Shown here piece after piece: positions 6,593 through 14,430 of a DNA stretch of 48,828 bases (position 1 is the stretch's first letter; each line of letters begins with the position of its first letter). The stretch comes from Acidobacteriota bacterium (GTDB taxonomy: Bacteria; Acidobacteriota; Vicinamibacteria; Vicinamibacterales; UBA2999): positions 1 through 48,828 of the forward strand of contig QHWQ01000254.1 in NCBI GenBank assembly GCA_003222635.1, in the 5' to 3' direction. Below the pieces are notes generated by a model that was given only the letters and a program-made list of their open reading frames with translations, had not been told where the DNA came from and did no database searches. A program made the translations under genes and the position numbers.

Positions 6593-8101
6593 TTGTTAAC
6601 CACGAAGGACGCGACGAGCACGAAGGAAAGAACACGAAGAATAGCTTTTTACTTCGTGTTCATCGCGACCTTCGTGGTTGTATTTTTTCGTGGCCTTGAC
6701 GCCACTCTCGCCCAGACAGACATCACCGAAAACGATTTACTCGCGGCCAGCGCCGGCCGCGCGCTGCGCATCGGGTCCGTCGCCGATGGACATGTCACGG
6801 TCATTCCGCTCGAGGTGTACGTCTCCCGCGTCCTGGCGGCTGAGGGCGATCCGAAAGCCGCGGACGCCGCGCAGCAGGCGCTCGCCATCGCCATTCGCAC
6901 CTACACGCTGAAGAACAGCGATCGCCACGCGCGCGACGGCTACGACCTCTGCGACAGCACGCATTGTCAGGTCTTGCGTCCCTCGACGCCCACCTCGCGG
7001 CGCGCAACGATGGCGACGGTGGGACAGGGGCTGACGTATCACGGCGAGCTCGCGGAAGTGTTCTATTCCGCCTCGTGCGGTGGTCGCTCCGAGAAGGCGG
7101 GCGACGTCTGGCCTGGCGCCGATTATCCGTATCTCGTGTCCCGCAACGACGATGTGTGCGAGGACGATCCGCCGTGGGTCGTCGACTTCCGGCTCGACGA
7201 TGTGCGGCGTGCGCTGGAGCGGGTTGGATTCGAAGGCGATCGGCTGAAGGATGTCGATGTCGATGGCCACACGTCCTCCGGCCGCGTCTCGCGGCTTCGC
7301 CTCTCCGGCATGCGGCCGAACGTCATTGCCGCGGATCAATTCCGGATGGCGCTCGGCCCGACCGAGCTCAGGAGCACGGCATTCAAGGTCGAAAAGCACG
7401 GCGACGAGCTCCGTTTCACCGGCCGCGGGTACGGACACGGCGTTGGCATGTGCGCCATCGGCGCGTCTCGCCGCGCGCTGCGCGGTGAATCTGCGAAGGC
7501 GATTCTCGAGCAGTACTACCCGGGCCTTGAAATCACGTCGCTTGTCAGCATCCCACCAGTGCTGGTTGTGGTGCCGCAATCGTCAGGAATCTCGGTAACG
7601 GTTCCGAAAGCGTCCTCAATCGCGGCGTCCGAGATCGGGCGCATCGCTTCGGCGGCGCACAACGAGCTCGCGCGGACGCTCGGCACCTCTGTTCTTCCGA
7701 TGACGATCCGCCTGCACGACACGCCCGACAGCTTCCGCCTGGCCACGAACCGGCCCTGGTGGGTGAGTGAAGTGGCGGAAGGTACATCGATCGATCTCGC
7801 GCCCGCGTCGGTTCTGGCGCAGCGCGGCGGCGTGGAACCGTCCGTTCGTCTCGCCGTCGCCGAGCTGCTCGTCGCGGACCCGCTCGCAGGGCGTCCTGCC
7901 TGGGTGCGCATCGGCGCGGCGCGGTACTTCGCCGACGGGCCTGCGTCCATCAAACCCGCATCGTCGAGGACGAAGTGTCCAACCGATGCGGAGCTGCTGC
8001 TCGCCGTCTCGGCAACTGCGCAGCGCGAAGCCGAGACGCGCGCCGAAGGGTGCTTCGCGCGCGAGCTGCCGAAGGCCCGTGACTGGAGGTTGGTGCGATA
8101 G
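6593..8101 (+). CDS. SpoIID/LytB-domain exported protein with degenerate peptidase-like C-terminal part
   Basis: About 502 residues from TTG 6593; GTG 6656 is an alternative, and an open frame upstream overlaps the SET gene and looks spurious. A hydrophobic signal segment (AFYFVFIATFVVVFF...TLAQ) is encoded largely by the right arm of a palindromic repeat. Residues about 60-310 match SpoIID: VIPLEVYVSRVLAAEG, ALAIAIRTYTL, FYSASCGGRSE and GRGYGHGVGMC, all family hallmarks. In Bacillus SpoIID is a peptidoglycan lytic transglycosylase that acts on stem-less glycan; LytB is an amidase enhancer. The C-terminal third (IRLHDTPDSF...WVRIGAARYF) resembles a peptidase-MA-like region but has no HExxH, so it is probably non-catalytic. 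Confidence 0.82.
   Translation: MLTTKDATSTKERTRRIAFYFVFIATFVVVFFRGLDATLAQTDITENDLLAASAGRALRIGSVADGHVTVIPLEVYVSRVLAAEGDPKAADAAQQALAIAIRTYTLKNSDRHARDGYDLCDSTHCQVLRPSTPTSRRATMATVGQGLTYHGELAEVFYSASCGGRSEKAGDVWPGADYPYLVSRNDDVCEDDPPWVVDFRLDDVRRALERVGFEGDRLKDVDVDGHTSSGRVSRLRLSGMRPNVIAADQFRMALGPTELRSTAFKVEKHGDELRFTGRGYGHGVGMCAIGASRRALRGESAKAILEQYYPGLEITSLVSIPPVLVVVPQSSGISVTVPKASSIAASEIGRIASAAHNELARTLGTSVLPMTIRLHDTPDSFRLATNRPWWVSEVAEGTSIDLAPASVLAQRGGVEPSVRLAVAELLVADPLAGRPAWVRIGAARYFADGPASIKPASSRTKCPTDAELLLAVSATAQREAETRAEGCFARELPKARDWRLVR
6598..6679. repeat. Palindromic repeat of 9-nt CACGAAG-type units
   Basis: Arms 6598-6625 and 6652-6679 (28 nt each) are inverted copies that match at 25 of 28 positions, with a 26-nt loop. 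Each arm is built of near-9-nt units containing CACGAAG. The right arm encodes FVFIATFVV of the SpoIID signal peptide. Confidence 0.8.
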
Positions 8102-8184
8102 GTGCGAGAGGTGCAATAGGTGCAAATGGTGCGACAGCAGCACCCATCGCACTTATTGCACTGCTCGCACCGATTGCACGGATG
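8092..8184. repeat. Inverted pair of 9-nt GGTGC tandem arrays between convergent genes
   Basis: Five consecutive 9-nt units starting GGTGC (8092-8136) are followed by five consecutive 9-nt units starting GCAC (8140-8184), the reverse complement. The core arms pair at roughly 26 of 32 positions. It spans the whole gap between the SpoIID and VTT-domain genes and could act as a two-way terminator. It belongs to the same 9-nt class as the repeats at 6598 and 21144. Confidence 0.8.
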
Positions 8185-8185
8185 G

Positions 8186-8794
8186 CTAGGCCGTCCGCAG
8201 GCGCGGCTGACGCGTGTTCCGCCAGAGCAGGAGCGCCGACACGATCGTGCCGAGCACCGCCACGACGATGAATCCGATGATCACCATCTGGAACTGCTCG
8301 GATTCGAGCACGCGCAGCACACCGCGCCCGTAGACGCGCGCGAGTGCGGCCTCGCTGCCGAACCGGATCAGCCGCATCAGCGCGAACATGCTGAAGAAGA
8401 TCCGCCGATCGACTTCGAGCGCGCCGCACGTCAGAACGAAGGGCGTGAGCGGAAACGGCGGGGGGAGCAGCGCCGCGGACGCCATCGCCGCCGCGCCCTG
8501 CTTCTGCACGCGTCGGCGGAAGCGCTCGAAGCGATGGTTCGGCACGAGCCGTTCGAGCCCGAGCTCGCCGGCCTTCCGCCCCACCCAGTAGGTGATGGCG
8601 GCTCCCGTGACCGATCCAGCGGTGGCCAGCAGGGGATAGATCCAGAAGAACATCCCGTGGCGGGCGGAGAGATAGATTACGAGCGCGTCGACGCCGAAAG
8701 GAAGGAAGAAGACCATGCTTGCATCCAGCGCGGCCAACAGGTACGCGCCCCACCACGAAAGAAAGAAACCGAACGCCGCGTGAAACAAGCCCAT
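8186..8794 (-). CDS. VTT-domain (YqaA/DedA-like) inner-membrane protein
   Basis: 202 residues, 4-5 hydrophobic segments. The family core is visible: SVTGAAITYWVGRKAGE (the G-x-x-x-YWxGRKxG signature of the SNARE-associated/VTT domain), then PPPFPLTPFVLTCGALEV with the re-entrant Pro-rich loop. DedA/VTT proteins act as lipid scramblases or polyprenyl-phosphate transporters, which would suit a polysaccharide operon that uses undecaprenyl phosphate. It is the last gene of the minus-strand operon; the preceding gene's stop codon directly abuts its ATG. Confidence 0.82.
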   Translation of the reverse strand: MGLFHAAFGFFLSWWGAYLLAALDASMVFFLPFGVDALVIYLSARHGMFFWIYPLLATAGSVTGAAITYWVGRKAGELGLERLVPNHRFERFRRRVQKQGAAAMASAALLPPPFPLTPFVLTCGALEVDRRIFFSMFALMRLIRFGSEAALARVYGRGVLRVLESEQFQMVIIGFIVVAVLGTIVSALLLWRNTRQPRLRTA

Positions 8795-9997
8795 CTACCA
8801 GCAGATGCCATCGTAGTGAGCCTGCAACGCGGCGAAGTCAATTGGGAGGCGCACCAGGTCGATGACGGTCTGGTCGGCCCGGCACCCCTCAACGGCCTTG
8901 GCGAATTCCGGCGCGCCGTTGCCGATGACGATGACGTCGCTCTTGGAGATGACGTCATCGACCGAGTCGCACAGATGCCGCGAGAGGTGGGGAATCTGCT
9001 GCTCGATATATTCCTTGTTCGCACCCATCAACCGCGCCAGTGACACGTTGCGGTCGTAGATGCACAGCTCGTACCCCTTGCCGAGGAGCGCCTCGCCGAG
9101 AATCACCATCGGCGACTCGCGCAGATCGTCGGTGCCCGCCTTGAAGCTGAAACCGAGGATGCCGATGCGTTTCTTGCCGGTCTCGACGATCTGATCGAAG
9201 CCGCCGAAGGCGAAGCCGGGCTTGAGGTAGTTCGCCGAGATATTCAGCTTCTCGTCGCGGCAGAAGATGTCCATGACGTCGTGGCTGTCGATGCCGACGC
9301 GCTTGCAGAGGTTGCCGATCTCGTTGGCGAACACGACCTTCACCGCGTGCCAGGCGTTGCTCGTGTACTTGATCATTTCCGCCGTGCGGATGCTCGCGCT
9401 GTACAGCGGTGCCTCGATGTTGTCGTAGAGCGCCTTGGTCGGCGCCGCGTCGTAGGCGTGGTTGTGGCCGACCAGCGTGAGCGGCGGCTGACGGAAATCC
9501 TTCAGCGCGGTCCCTTCGCGCAGGAACTCGGGATTCACCGACACGCCAAACCCCTCGCCGTATTTCTTCCCCGAGCGCGCCTCGAGCGTCGGAATCACGT
9601 GCCCATGCGTCGTCCCGGGCAGCACGGTGCTGCGGATGACGACGACGTGATAGCTGGGCTTGTCCTTCAGCGCGTCGCCAATCTGCTCGCAGACGCGAAT
9701 CAGGTAGCTCAGATCGAGGCTGCCGTTCTTGCGGCTCGGCGTCCCGACGCAGACGAGCGAGAGATCGGTTTCCGCGATCGCCTCGGCGGTGCTGGTTGTC
9801 GCACGCAGGCGGCGGGATTCGACGGCATCCTTCAGCAGCTGCTCGAGCCCCGGCTCGACGATGGGACTGAGGCCGGCATTGATGGCGGCAACCTTTTCGG
9901 CATTCACGTCGACGCCGATCACGTCATGGCCGTCCGCGGCAAAGTTCGCGGCCGACACGCTTCCGACGTAGCCGAGTCCGAATACGGCAACTCTCAT
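8795..9997 (-). CDS. UDP-glucose/GDP-mannose dehydrogenase family protein lacking the catalytic Cys segment
   Basis: 400 residues; AlgD-type enzymes are about 436. The NAD-binding start VAVFGLGYVGSVSA, STVLPGTT, NPEFLREGTA and the C-terminal ILGFSFKAGTDDLRESP all match the GDP-mannose/UDP-glucose 6-dehydrogenase family, which makes uronic-acid donors by two NAD-dependent oxidations. After KPGFAFGG the family continues with S-C-L-P-K-D and about 38 residues holding the catalytic Cys and part of the dimer helix; here the sequence passes straight to FDQIVETGKKRIGILG. The loss is in frame, at about 9199-9203. As written the protein cannot form the thiohemiacetal intermediate. It starts in a 4-nt ATGA overlap with the upstream asnB. 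Confidence 0.85.
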   Translation of the reverse strand: MRVAVFGLGYVGSVSAANFAADGHDVIGVDVNAEKVAAINAGLSPIVEPGLEQLLKDAVESRRLRATTSTAEAIAETDLSLVCVGTPSRKNGSLDLSYLIRVCEQIGDALKDKPSYHVVVIRSTVLPGTTHGHVIPTLEARSGKKYGEGFGVSVNPEFLREGTALKDFRQPPLTLVGHNHAYDAAPTKALYDNIEAPLYSASIRTAEMIKYTSNAWHAVKVVFANEIGNLCKRVGIDSHDVMDIFCRDEKLNISANYLKPGFAFGGFDQIVETGKKRIGILGFSFKAGTDDLRESPMVILGEALLGKGYELCIYDRNVSLARLMGANKEYIEQQIPHLSRHLCDSVDDVISKSDVIVIGNGAPEFAKAVEGCRADQTVIDLVRLPIDFAALQAHYDGICW

Positions 9998-12012
9998 ACG
10001 TTTGCTGTCCTCTCTCGGGATTCGGGGTTCGGGGTTCGGGATTCGATAGGCTCGGTCGGGAACGAATCCCGAGTCCCGAGTCCCGAATCCCGGTCAGGCG
10101 CGGGCAACGATTGCACGCCCGCGCGGTCGATAAACGTGCGGTACCAGAGCTCCAGGTTCACGAGCGCCCAGATGGCGTCCCCGCCGTTGACGGTCCCGTC
10201 GCGATGCCCGTCGAGCATCCGTTCGACTGCAGCTGGATTGATCAGGCCGCGCTCGCGCGTGCGGCGATCGAGCAGCACGTCGCGCACGACGGGCTGCCAG
10301 CGGCCGCGCGTCCACTGCCCGAAGGGAACGGGGAAGCCCATCTTCTTGCGCGTGAGGATTTCCTCCGGCAGCAGCCCGCGAATCGCTTCGCGCAGGATGC
10401 GCTTGGTCGTGAACCCGCGCAGCTTCAGTCGATCCGGCAGCGTCGCGGCAAACTCCACGAGCTTGTGATCGAGGAAGGGCACGCGGCTCTCGATCGACGC
10501 CGACATGCTCATCTGGTCCTGCTTCATCAGCAGCTCGACGAGATAGGTCTTGATATCCGTGTGCAGCAGCCGGCCGAGCAGGCCGCTGCGCCCATTCACG
10601 TCCTTGAAGTAGGCGAGTGACGGCGCATACGGATCGTTGCCGGCAATGGCGGCCGGCGAGAGCAGCTCGCGCTGCTGATGCACCGGCATGCCGGCGAAGT
10701 TGTCGAGGAACATCGCGGAGACGTTGCGCGGCATCGCCAGGAACGATCGGCGCGCGTAGCGGCGCGCCTGCGCGGGCAGCCGCGGCACGACCGATTCCGC
10801 CACCGCCGAGCGAACCGCCGCGGGCACGATCCGCTCGTAGACGCTCCCCGCGCGCCAGTTGATCACCGCCCGCGGATACTTGCCGTAGCCGGCCAGCAGC
10901 TCGTCGCTCCCCTCGCCGGTGAGCACGACGATGACGTGCTGGCGGGCGAGCATGGAGACGAAGTGCAGCGGCACGCTGGACGGGTGGGCGATCGGCTCGT
11001 CCTCGTGCCACACCAGGCGTGGCAGGGCACCGAAGAAGTCGTTGTCGTCGATGACGATCTCGTGCGAGTTCGCGCCGATGGCGCGGGCGACGGCGCGCGC
11101 GTATTCGAGCTCGCTGAAGCGCCGGTCGGCAAACGCCACCGAGAAGGTGTCGATGGGACGGTCGACCTCACGCGCCATCAGCGCGGCGACCGCGCTGCTG
11201 TCGATGCCGCCCGAGAGGAACATGCCGAGCGGCACATCGGACATCAGCCGCAGGCGCACGGACTCCTGGAGGAGATCGCGGAAGCGATCGATCAGCGCGC
11301 CGTCGTGCATCCGCTCGAGCTCGGGGTCGGGGCCGTCGAGCGGCAGCTCCCAGTACTTCTCCGTCCGGACGCGGCCGCTCTCGAAAATCAGCCGATGCCC
11401 GGGGAGGAGCTTGTAGATCCCCTCGAACATCGTCTCTTCCCCCGCCGTGCCGCGCGTCGCGAGGACTTCCGACAGCACGCGGTGATTGGGCGAGGCGGCG
11501 ATCAGTCTGCTCTCGAGAATTCCTTTGATCTCCGAGGCGAAGAGGAGCCGGGTGCCGGCGAGCGCCCAGTAGAGCGGCTTGACGCCGAGGCGGTCGCGCA
11601 CGAGGAGCAGCCGCCGCGCGGGGCCGTCCCAGATCGCGAACGCGAACATGCCGCGGAACTGGTGCGGGCACTCGTCGCCCCACTGCTCGTAGGCGTGCAC
11701 GATCGTTTCGGTATCGGAGTTCGTGCGGTAGCGGTGGCCCGCGCCTTCGAGCTGCGCCCGCACGTCGCGGTGGTTGTAGATCTCGCCGTTGTAGGTGACC
11801 CAGATCGATGCCGTTTCGTTCGACAGCGGCTGATGGCCGCCGGCGAGATCGATGATGCTCAGCCGCCGGTGCGCGAGAGCGGCGTAGGCATCGGTGTGCA
11901 GCCCGGCACCGTCGGGGCCGCGGTAGCTCATGACGTCGCGCATCGCGACCGCGCGCGCGGAGTCGTCCGGCGTCAGCGGATCGGCGGAGACGATGCCAGC
12001 AATGCCGCACAT
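9994..12012 (-). CDS. asnB: Asparagine synthetase-type amidotransferase (glutamine-hydrolysing), canonical copy 1
   Basis: 672 residues from ATG 12012. MCGIAG gives the N-terminal Cys nucleophile of class II glutaminases; YNGEIYNHRD and SDTET line the glutamine pocket. The synthetase half has the ATP pyrophosphatase loop FLSGGIDSSA and GEGSDELLAGYGKY. Reaction: transfer of glutamine ammonia to an adenylated carboxylate; in exopolysaccharide loci such enzymes probably amidate uronic acids or another non-aspartate substrate (inference). It belongs to the group found in exosortase-A exopolysaccharide loci. The last 30 or so residues are encoded by a heptamer repeat and are foreign to the family. 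The start lies 2 nt after the stop of a degenerate paralogue. Confidence 0.9.
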   Translation of the reverse strand: MCGIAGIVSADPLTPDDSARAVAMRDVMSYRGPDGAGLHTDAYAALAHRRLSIIDLAGGHQPLSNETASIWVTYNGEIYNHRDVRAQLEGAGHRYRTNSDTETIVHAYEQWGDECPHQFRGMFAFAIWDGPARRLLLVRDRLGVKPLYWALAGTRLLFASEIKGILESRLIAASPNHRVLSEVLATRGTAGEETMFEGIYKLLPGHRLIFESGRVRTEKYWELPLDGPDPELERMHDGALIDRFRDLLQESVRLRLMSDVPLGMFLSGGIDSSAVAALMAREVDRPIDTFSVAFADRRFSELEYARAVARAIGANSHEIVIDDNDFFGALPRLVWHEDEPIAHPSSVPLHFVSMLARQHVIVVLTGEGSDELLAGYGKYPRAVINWRAGSVYERIVPAAVRSAVAESVVPRLPAQARRYARRSFLAMPRNVSAMFLDNFAGMPVHQQRELLSPAAIAGNDPYAPSLAYFKDVNGRSGLLGRLLHTDIKTYLVELLMKQDQMSMSASIESRVPFLDHKLVEFAATLPDRLKLRGFTTKRILREAIRGLLPEEILTRKKMGFPVPFGQWTRGRWQPVVRDVLLDRRTRERGLINPAAVERMLDGHRDGTVNGGDAIWALVNLELWYRTFIDRAGVQSLPAPDRDSGLGTRDSFPTEPIESRTPNPESRERTANV
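10016..10092. repeat. Inverted pair of 7-nt CGGGATT/CGGGGTT arrays inside the 3' end of asnB
   Basis: Arm 10016-10045 contains four CGGGATT-like heptamers; arm 10063-10092 is its inverted copy, matching at 26 of 30 positions. Both arms are read as codons for the asnB tail (residues such as RTPNPESR). Related heptamers occur at 13811 and 15639. Confidence 0.8.
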
Positions 12013-12014
12013 CG

Positions 12015-13808
12015 TCAGGCCGCCTTCAGGAGCACGGCGTATTCGAGCGGCTCGGCCGCCGCGTCGCCGTCGATGAAGTTCCGGAACCAGAACTCGAGCA
12101 TCACCAGCGCCCACAGCCGGCGCGAGTGATCGGCGCGCGACGAGAGGTGCTCGTTCCACAGCTGCCGCAGCGCGGGGCGCGACACGATGCCGCGGCCGTC
12201 GAAGCGCGGGCCGAGCAGCATCTTCGGCACGAGCATGGTCAACGCGGCGGGCAGCCACGTGTGCCGCGGCGGCTGCCTTAGCGCGGATGGCAGCAGCCGC
12301 GGCGGCAGCTGCGGGGCGAGCAGGCGGCGGAGCGCGTGCATCCAGATGCGCCCGCGCTGTTTCAGCGACGCGGGCGTGGCCATCGCGAGCTCGACCATCT
12401 GCCGATCGAGAAACGGATAGCGCAGCGACAGACCGGCCGCCGACGCCGCGAGCTCCGCGATCGCCAGCGTGTTGTCGGGCAGACAGGTCCGCACATCGAC
12501 GTAGAGCGTCCGGTCGACGGCGTTGCAGCCCGCGCGCGACGCATAGCGTTCGAGGTGGTGGACGAACGGATTGGCGTCGCGCACCTCCCAGCCGAACCCG
12601 CGCGTGTAGATGCAGCGGCGATGCTCGCCGTCCCACAGCCGGTAGGCGTCCTTGACGGCTGCCGAATCGTGGCGATGGGCGAGCGCGAGATGCGAGAGCA
12701 GCCGCCGGCGCCGCGCGCAGGGCGCCCACAATGCCGCGGCGCCATGGCCGCTGAGGGCGACCTCGCCATACTTTGCCGCTGCCGTACAGACGGCGAACTG
12801 CATCACCGCCGACGGATCGCCGACCGGCTCGCCGCTCATCGCGGTGAGCTCCTCGACGAGCGACGACATCGGCCGGGTGATCGTCTCGAGCTCACGCACG
12901 CGGCCGAGATGCGCGGCGGCCGCATCGCTTCGCGCGAGCTCCGACGGGTCCTGATCGACGTCCACCGTGATCGGCACGCCGGCGCGTGAGTCCGCGGCGA
13001 ACAGCAGCGCGCACGACGCGGTGCCGCCGGAGTAAAGCAGCGCCGCGCTCTTGTGATCCTTCAGTTCGCGGCGCACCGATGCCTTCAGCGCGCCCTTCAC
13101 GGCCCACGCGACATCGTGCGGCGCGGTCCCGGCCGAGGGCACCGGCAGATCCCAGTACTCCTCGACGTGCAGCCGGCGTCCGTCCACGATGAGGAAATGC
13201 GCGGGCTCGAGCTTGCTGATACGCCGGTAGGCGGTCAGCGGCGCCGGAATGTAGCCGAGCGCGAGGTAGGCGTCGATGCCGTCGGGACACCACTCGCGCA
13301 TCACCCCCGGGTCCTGGAGCAGCGCCCGCATGTCGGACGCGAAGACGACGCCGTGGCCCTGCAGCAGCGCGAAGTGCAGCGGGCGGATGCCGACGTGATC
13401 GCGCGCGAGCACGAGCACGCGGTTCCGCTCGTCCCAGACCGCGCAGGCGAACGGGCCGCGCAGCCGCTCGAACGCGCGTGAGCCCCAGCGATCGTAGGCA
13501 TGCGCGACGAGCTCCGCATCCGTGCGGGTATGGAAGTGATGGCCTTCACGCTCGAGCGAGGCGCGGAGCTCGCCGGCGTTGGTGAGCTGAGAGTCCGCGA
13601 CCGCCCGGATGTTGAGGTGATCGCTCGTGCCAATCGGCGACGCGCCGAGATCGTGCGCGCCGCCGCACCACCCGAGCGCGATGCCGGGCGCGGTGAACAG
13701 ACCGCGCGGATCGACCGCGTGCCGGACCGAGGCCTCGAGCATCTGCTCGAGCACGGTCCGCGCGAGGATCTCGTTGCCGTCGAAACTGAGCCGTCCGATA
13801 ATTGCCAT
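12015..13808 (-). CDS. Degenerate asparagine-synthetase paralogue (probable pseudoenzyme)
   Basis: 597 residues from ATG 13808. The overall layout follows AsnB: class II glutaminase-like half (residues 1-200, e.g. RTDAELVAHAYDRWG, FACAVWDERNRVLVLARDHVGIRPL) then a synthetase-like half ending LRYPFLDRQMVELAMATP. Key residues are gone: the N terminus is MAIIGRL, with Ala in place of Cys2, and the ATP loop reads LLYSGGTASC where SGGxDS is required (Asp replaced by Ala). The GxGxDExxxGY motif is replaced by SGHGAAALWAPC. Both active sites should be dead. It directly precedes canonical asnB with a 2-nt gap, so it may be a regulatory or structural partner. It has no Shine-Dalgarno; a heptamer repeat ends 2 nt before the ATG. 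Confidence 0.82.
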   Translation of the reverse strand: MAIIGRLSFDGNEILARTVLEQMLEASVRHAVDPRGLFTAPGIALGWCGGAHDLGASPIGTSDHLNIRAVADSQLTNAGELRASLEREGHHFHTRTDAELVAHAYDRWGSRAFERLRGPFACAVWDERNRVLVLARDHVGIRPLHFALLQGHGVVFASDMRALLQDPGVMREWCPDGIDAYLALGYIPAPLTAYRRISKLEPAHFLIVDGRRLHVEEYWDLPVPSAGTAPHDVAWAVKGALKASVRRELKDHKSAALLYSGGTASCALLFAADSRAGVPITVDVDQDPSELARSDAAAAHLGRVRELETITRPMSSLVEELTAMSGEPVGDPSAVMQFAVCTAAAKYGEVALSGHGAAALWAPCARRRRLLSHLALAHRHDSAAVKDAYRLWDGEHRRCIYTRGFGWEVRDANPFVHHLERYASRAGCNAVDRTLYVDVRTCLPDNTLAIAELAASAAGLSLRYPFLDRQMVELAMATPASLKQRGRIWMHALRRLLAPQLPPRLLPSALRQPPRHTWLPAALTMLVPKMLLGPRFDGRGIVSRPALRQLWNEHLSSRADHSRRLWALVMLEFWFRNFIDGDAAAEPLEYAVLLKAA

Positions 13809-13810
13809 TG

Positions 13811-13829
13811 CCCGAATCCCGAATCCCGG
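13811..13829. repeat. Single CCCGAAT heptamer array between genes
   Basis: About two and a half copies of CCCGAAT fill almost the whole gap between 13808 and 13831 and occupy the place where the ribosome site of the degenerate asnB paralogue should be. Confidence 0.65.
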
Positions 13830-13830
13830 T

Positions 13831-14430
13831 CTATTTCTTCGACAACACCACGTCAGGCCCGCGGAAGTTGATGCGGTTGTTCTTCGCATCCGTCCCCGTG
13901 AAGTCCGTGCGCGTGTGATGCTCGACCGCGGTCGCGCTGCAGAAGCGCGTGGTCAGCGTCGTCTTCGACCCCGCGGGAATCACGATGCCGAGACCGCTGC
14001 GGGTGCTGAGGACCGCGCCGTCCATGTAGTCGGTGCGATCGCTGATGGTGAGTTCAGCCGATCCGATGTTGTCGAGGACCTGCGTGTAGGTCCACGTGTT
14101 GGTCAGCGAGCAGTTCGGAATCGGATTGCCGCTCCACGGGACCGGGTTGGGCGAAATCGTCACCTGCAGGTTGCCGCCACCCGACGGGGCCGGTGCCGGT
14201 GCCGGCGCGGGTGCCGGAGCTGGCGCGGGAGCCGGCGCAGGGGCGGGTGCGGGAGCAGGAGCCGGTGCTGGGGCCGGAGCCGGCGCGGGTGCAGGTGAAG
14301 GCCCAACGGTGGGTGAAGGCGCCGTCGGGGAGGGTTCGACGCTTCCACAATTTGCCGCGGCAAGGGCGCTCGCGACCAGAAATACCGTTAAGAGCCAAAT
14401 GCTTGGAACGTTGGTCCGCTTGATCACCAT
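13831..14430 (-). CDS. Secreted protein with long Pro-Ala repeat and C-terminal beta domain
   Basis: 199 residues. ATG 14430 has a GGGAG ribosome site. A signal peptide (about residues 1-27) ends near ALAAANCGS; the Cys resembles a lipobox cysteine but the preceding Asn is atypical, so lipidation is uncertain. Residues about 33-82 are almost pure Pro-Ala (PA repeated more than 15 times), a stiff extended spacer. The C-terminal 110 residues (VTISPNPVPW...DVVLSKK) have alternating hydrophobic positions suggesting a small beta-sandwich, with two Cys that might pair. Unrecognised otherwise. It overlaps the upstream lyase gene by 7 nt, so it is probably co-translated and placed outside the cell with the polysaccharide. 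Confidence 0.7.
   Translation of the reverse strand: MVIKRTNVPSIWLLTVFLVASALAAANCGSVEPSPTAPSPTVGPSPAPAPAPAPAPAPAPAPAPAPAPAPAPAPAPAPAPAPSGGGNLQVTISPNPVPWSGNPIPNCSLTNTWTYTQVLDNIGSAELTISDRTDYMDGAVLSTRSGLGIVIPAGSKTTLTTRFCSATAVEHHTRTDFTGTDAKNNRINFRGPDVVLSKK

Noticed and set aside
8092-8184. Repeat as a tRNA or structured RNA gene
   Set aside because: Structure is a simple periodic hairpin without tRNA arms or conserved loops.
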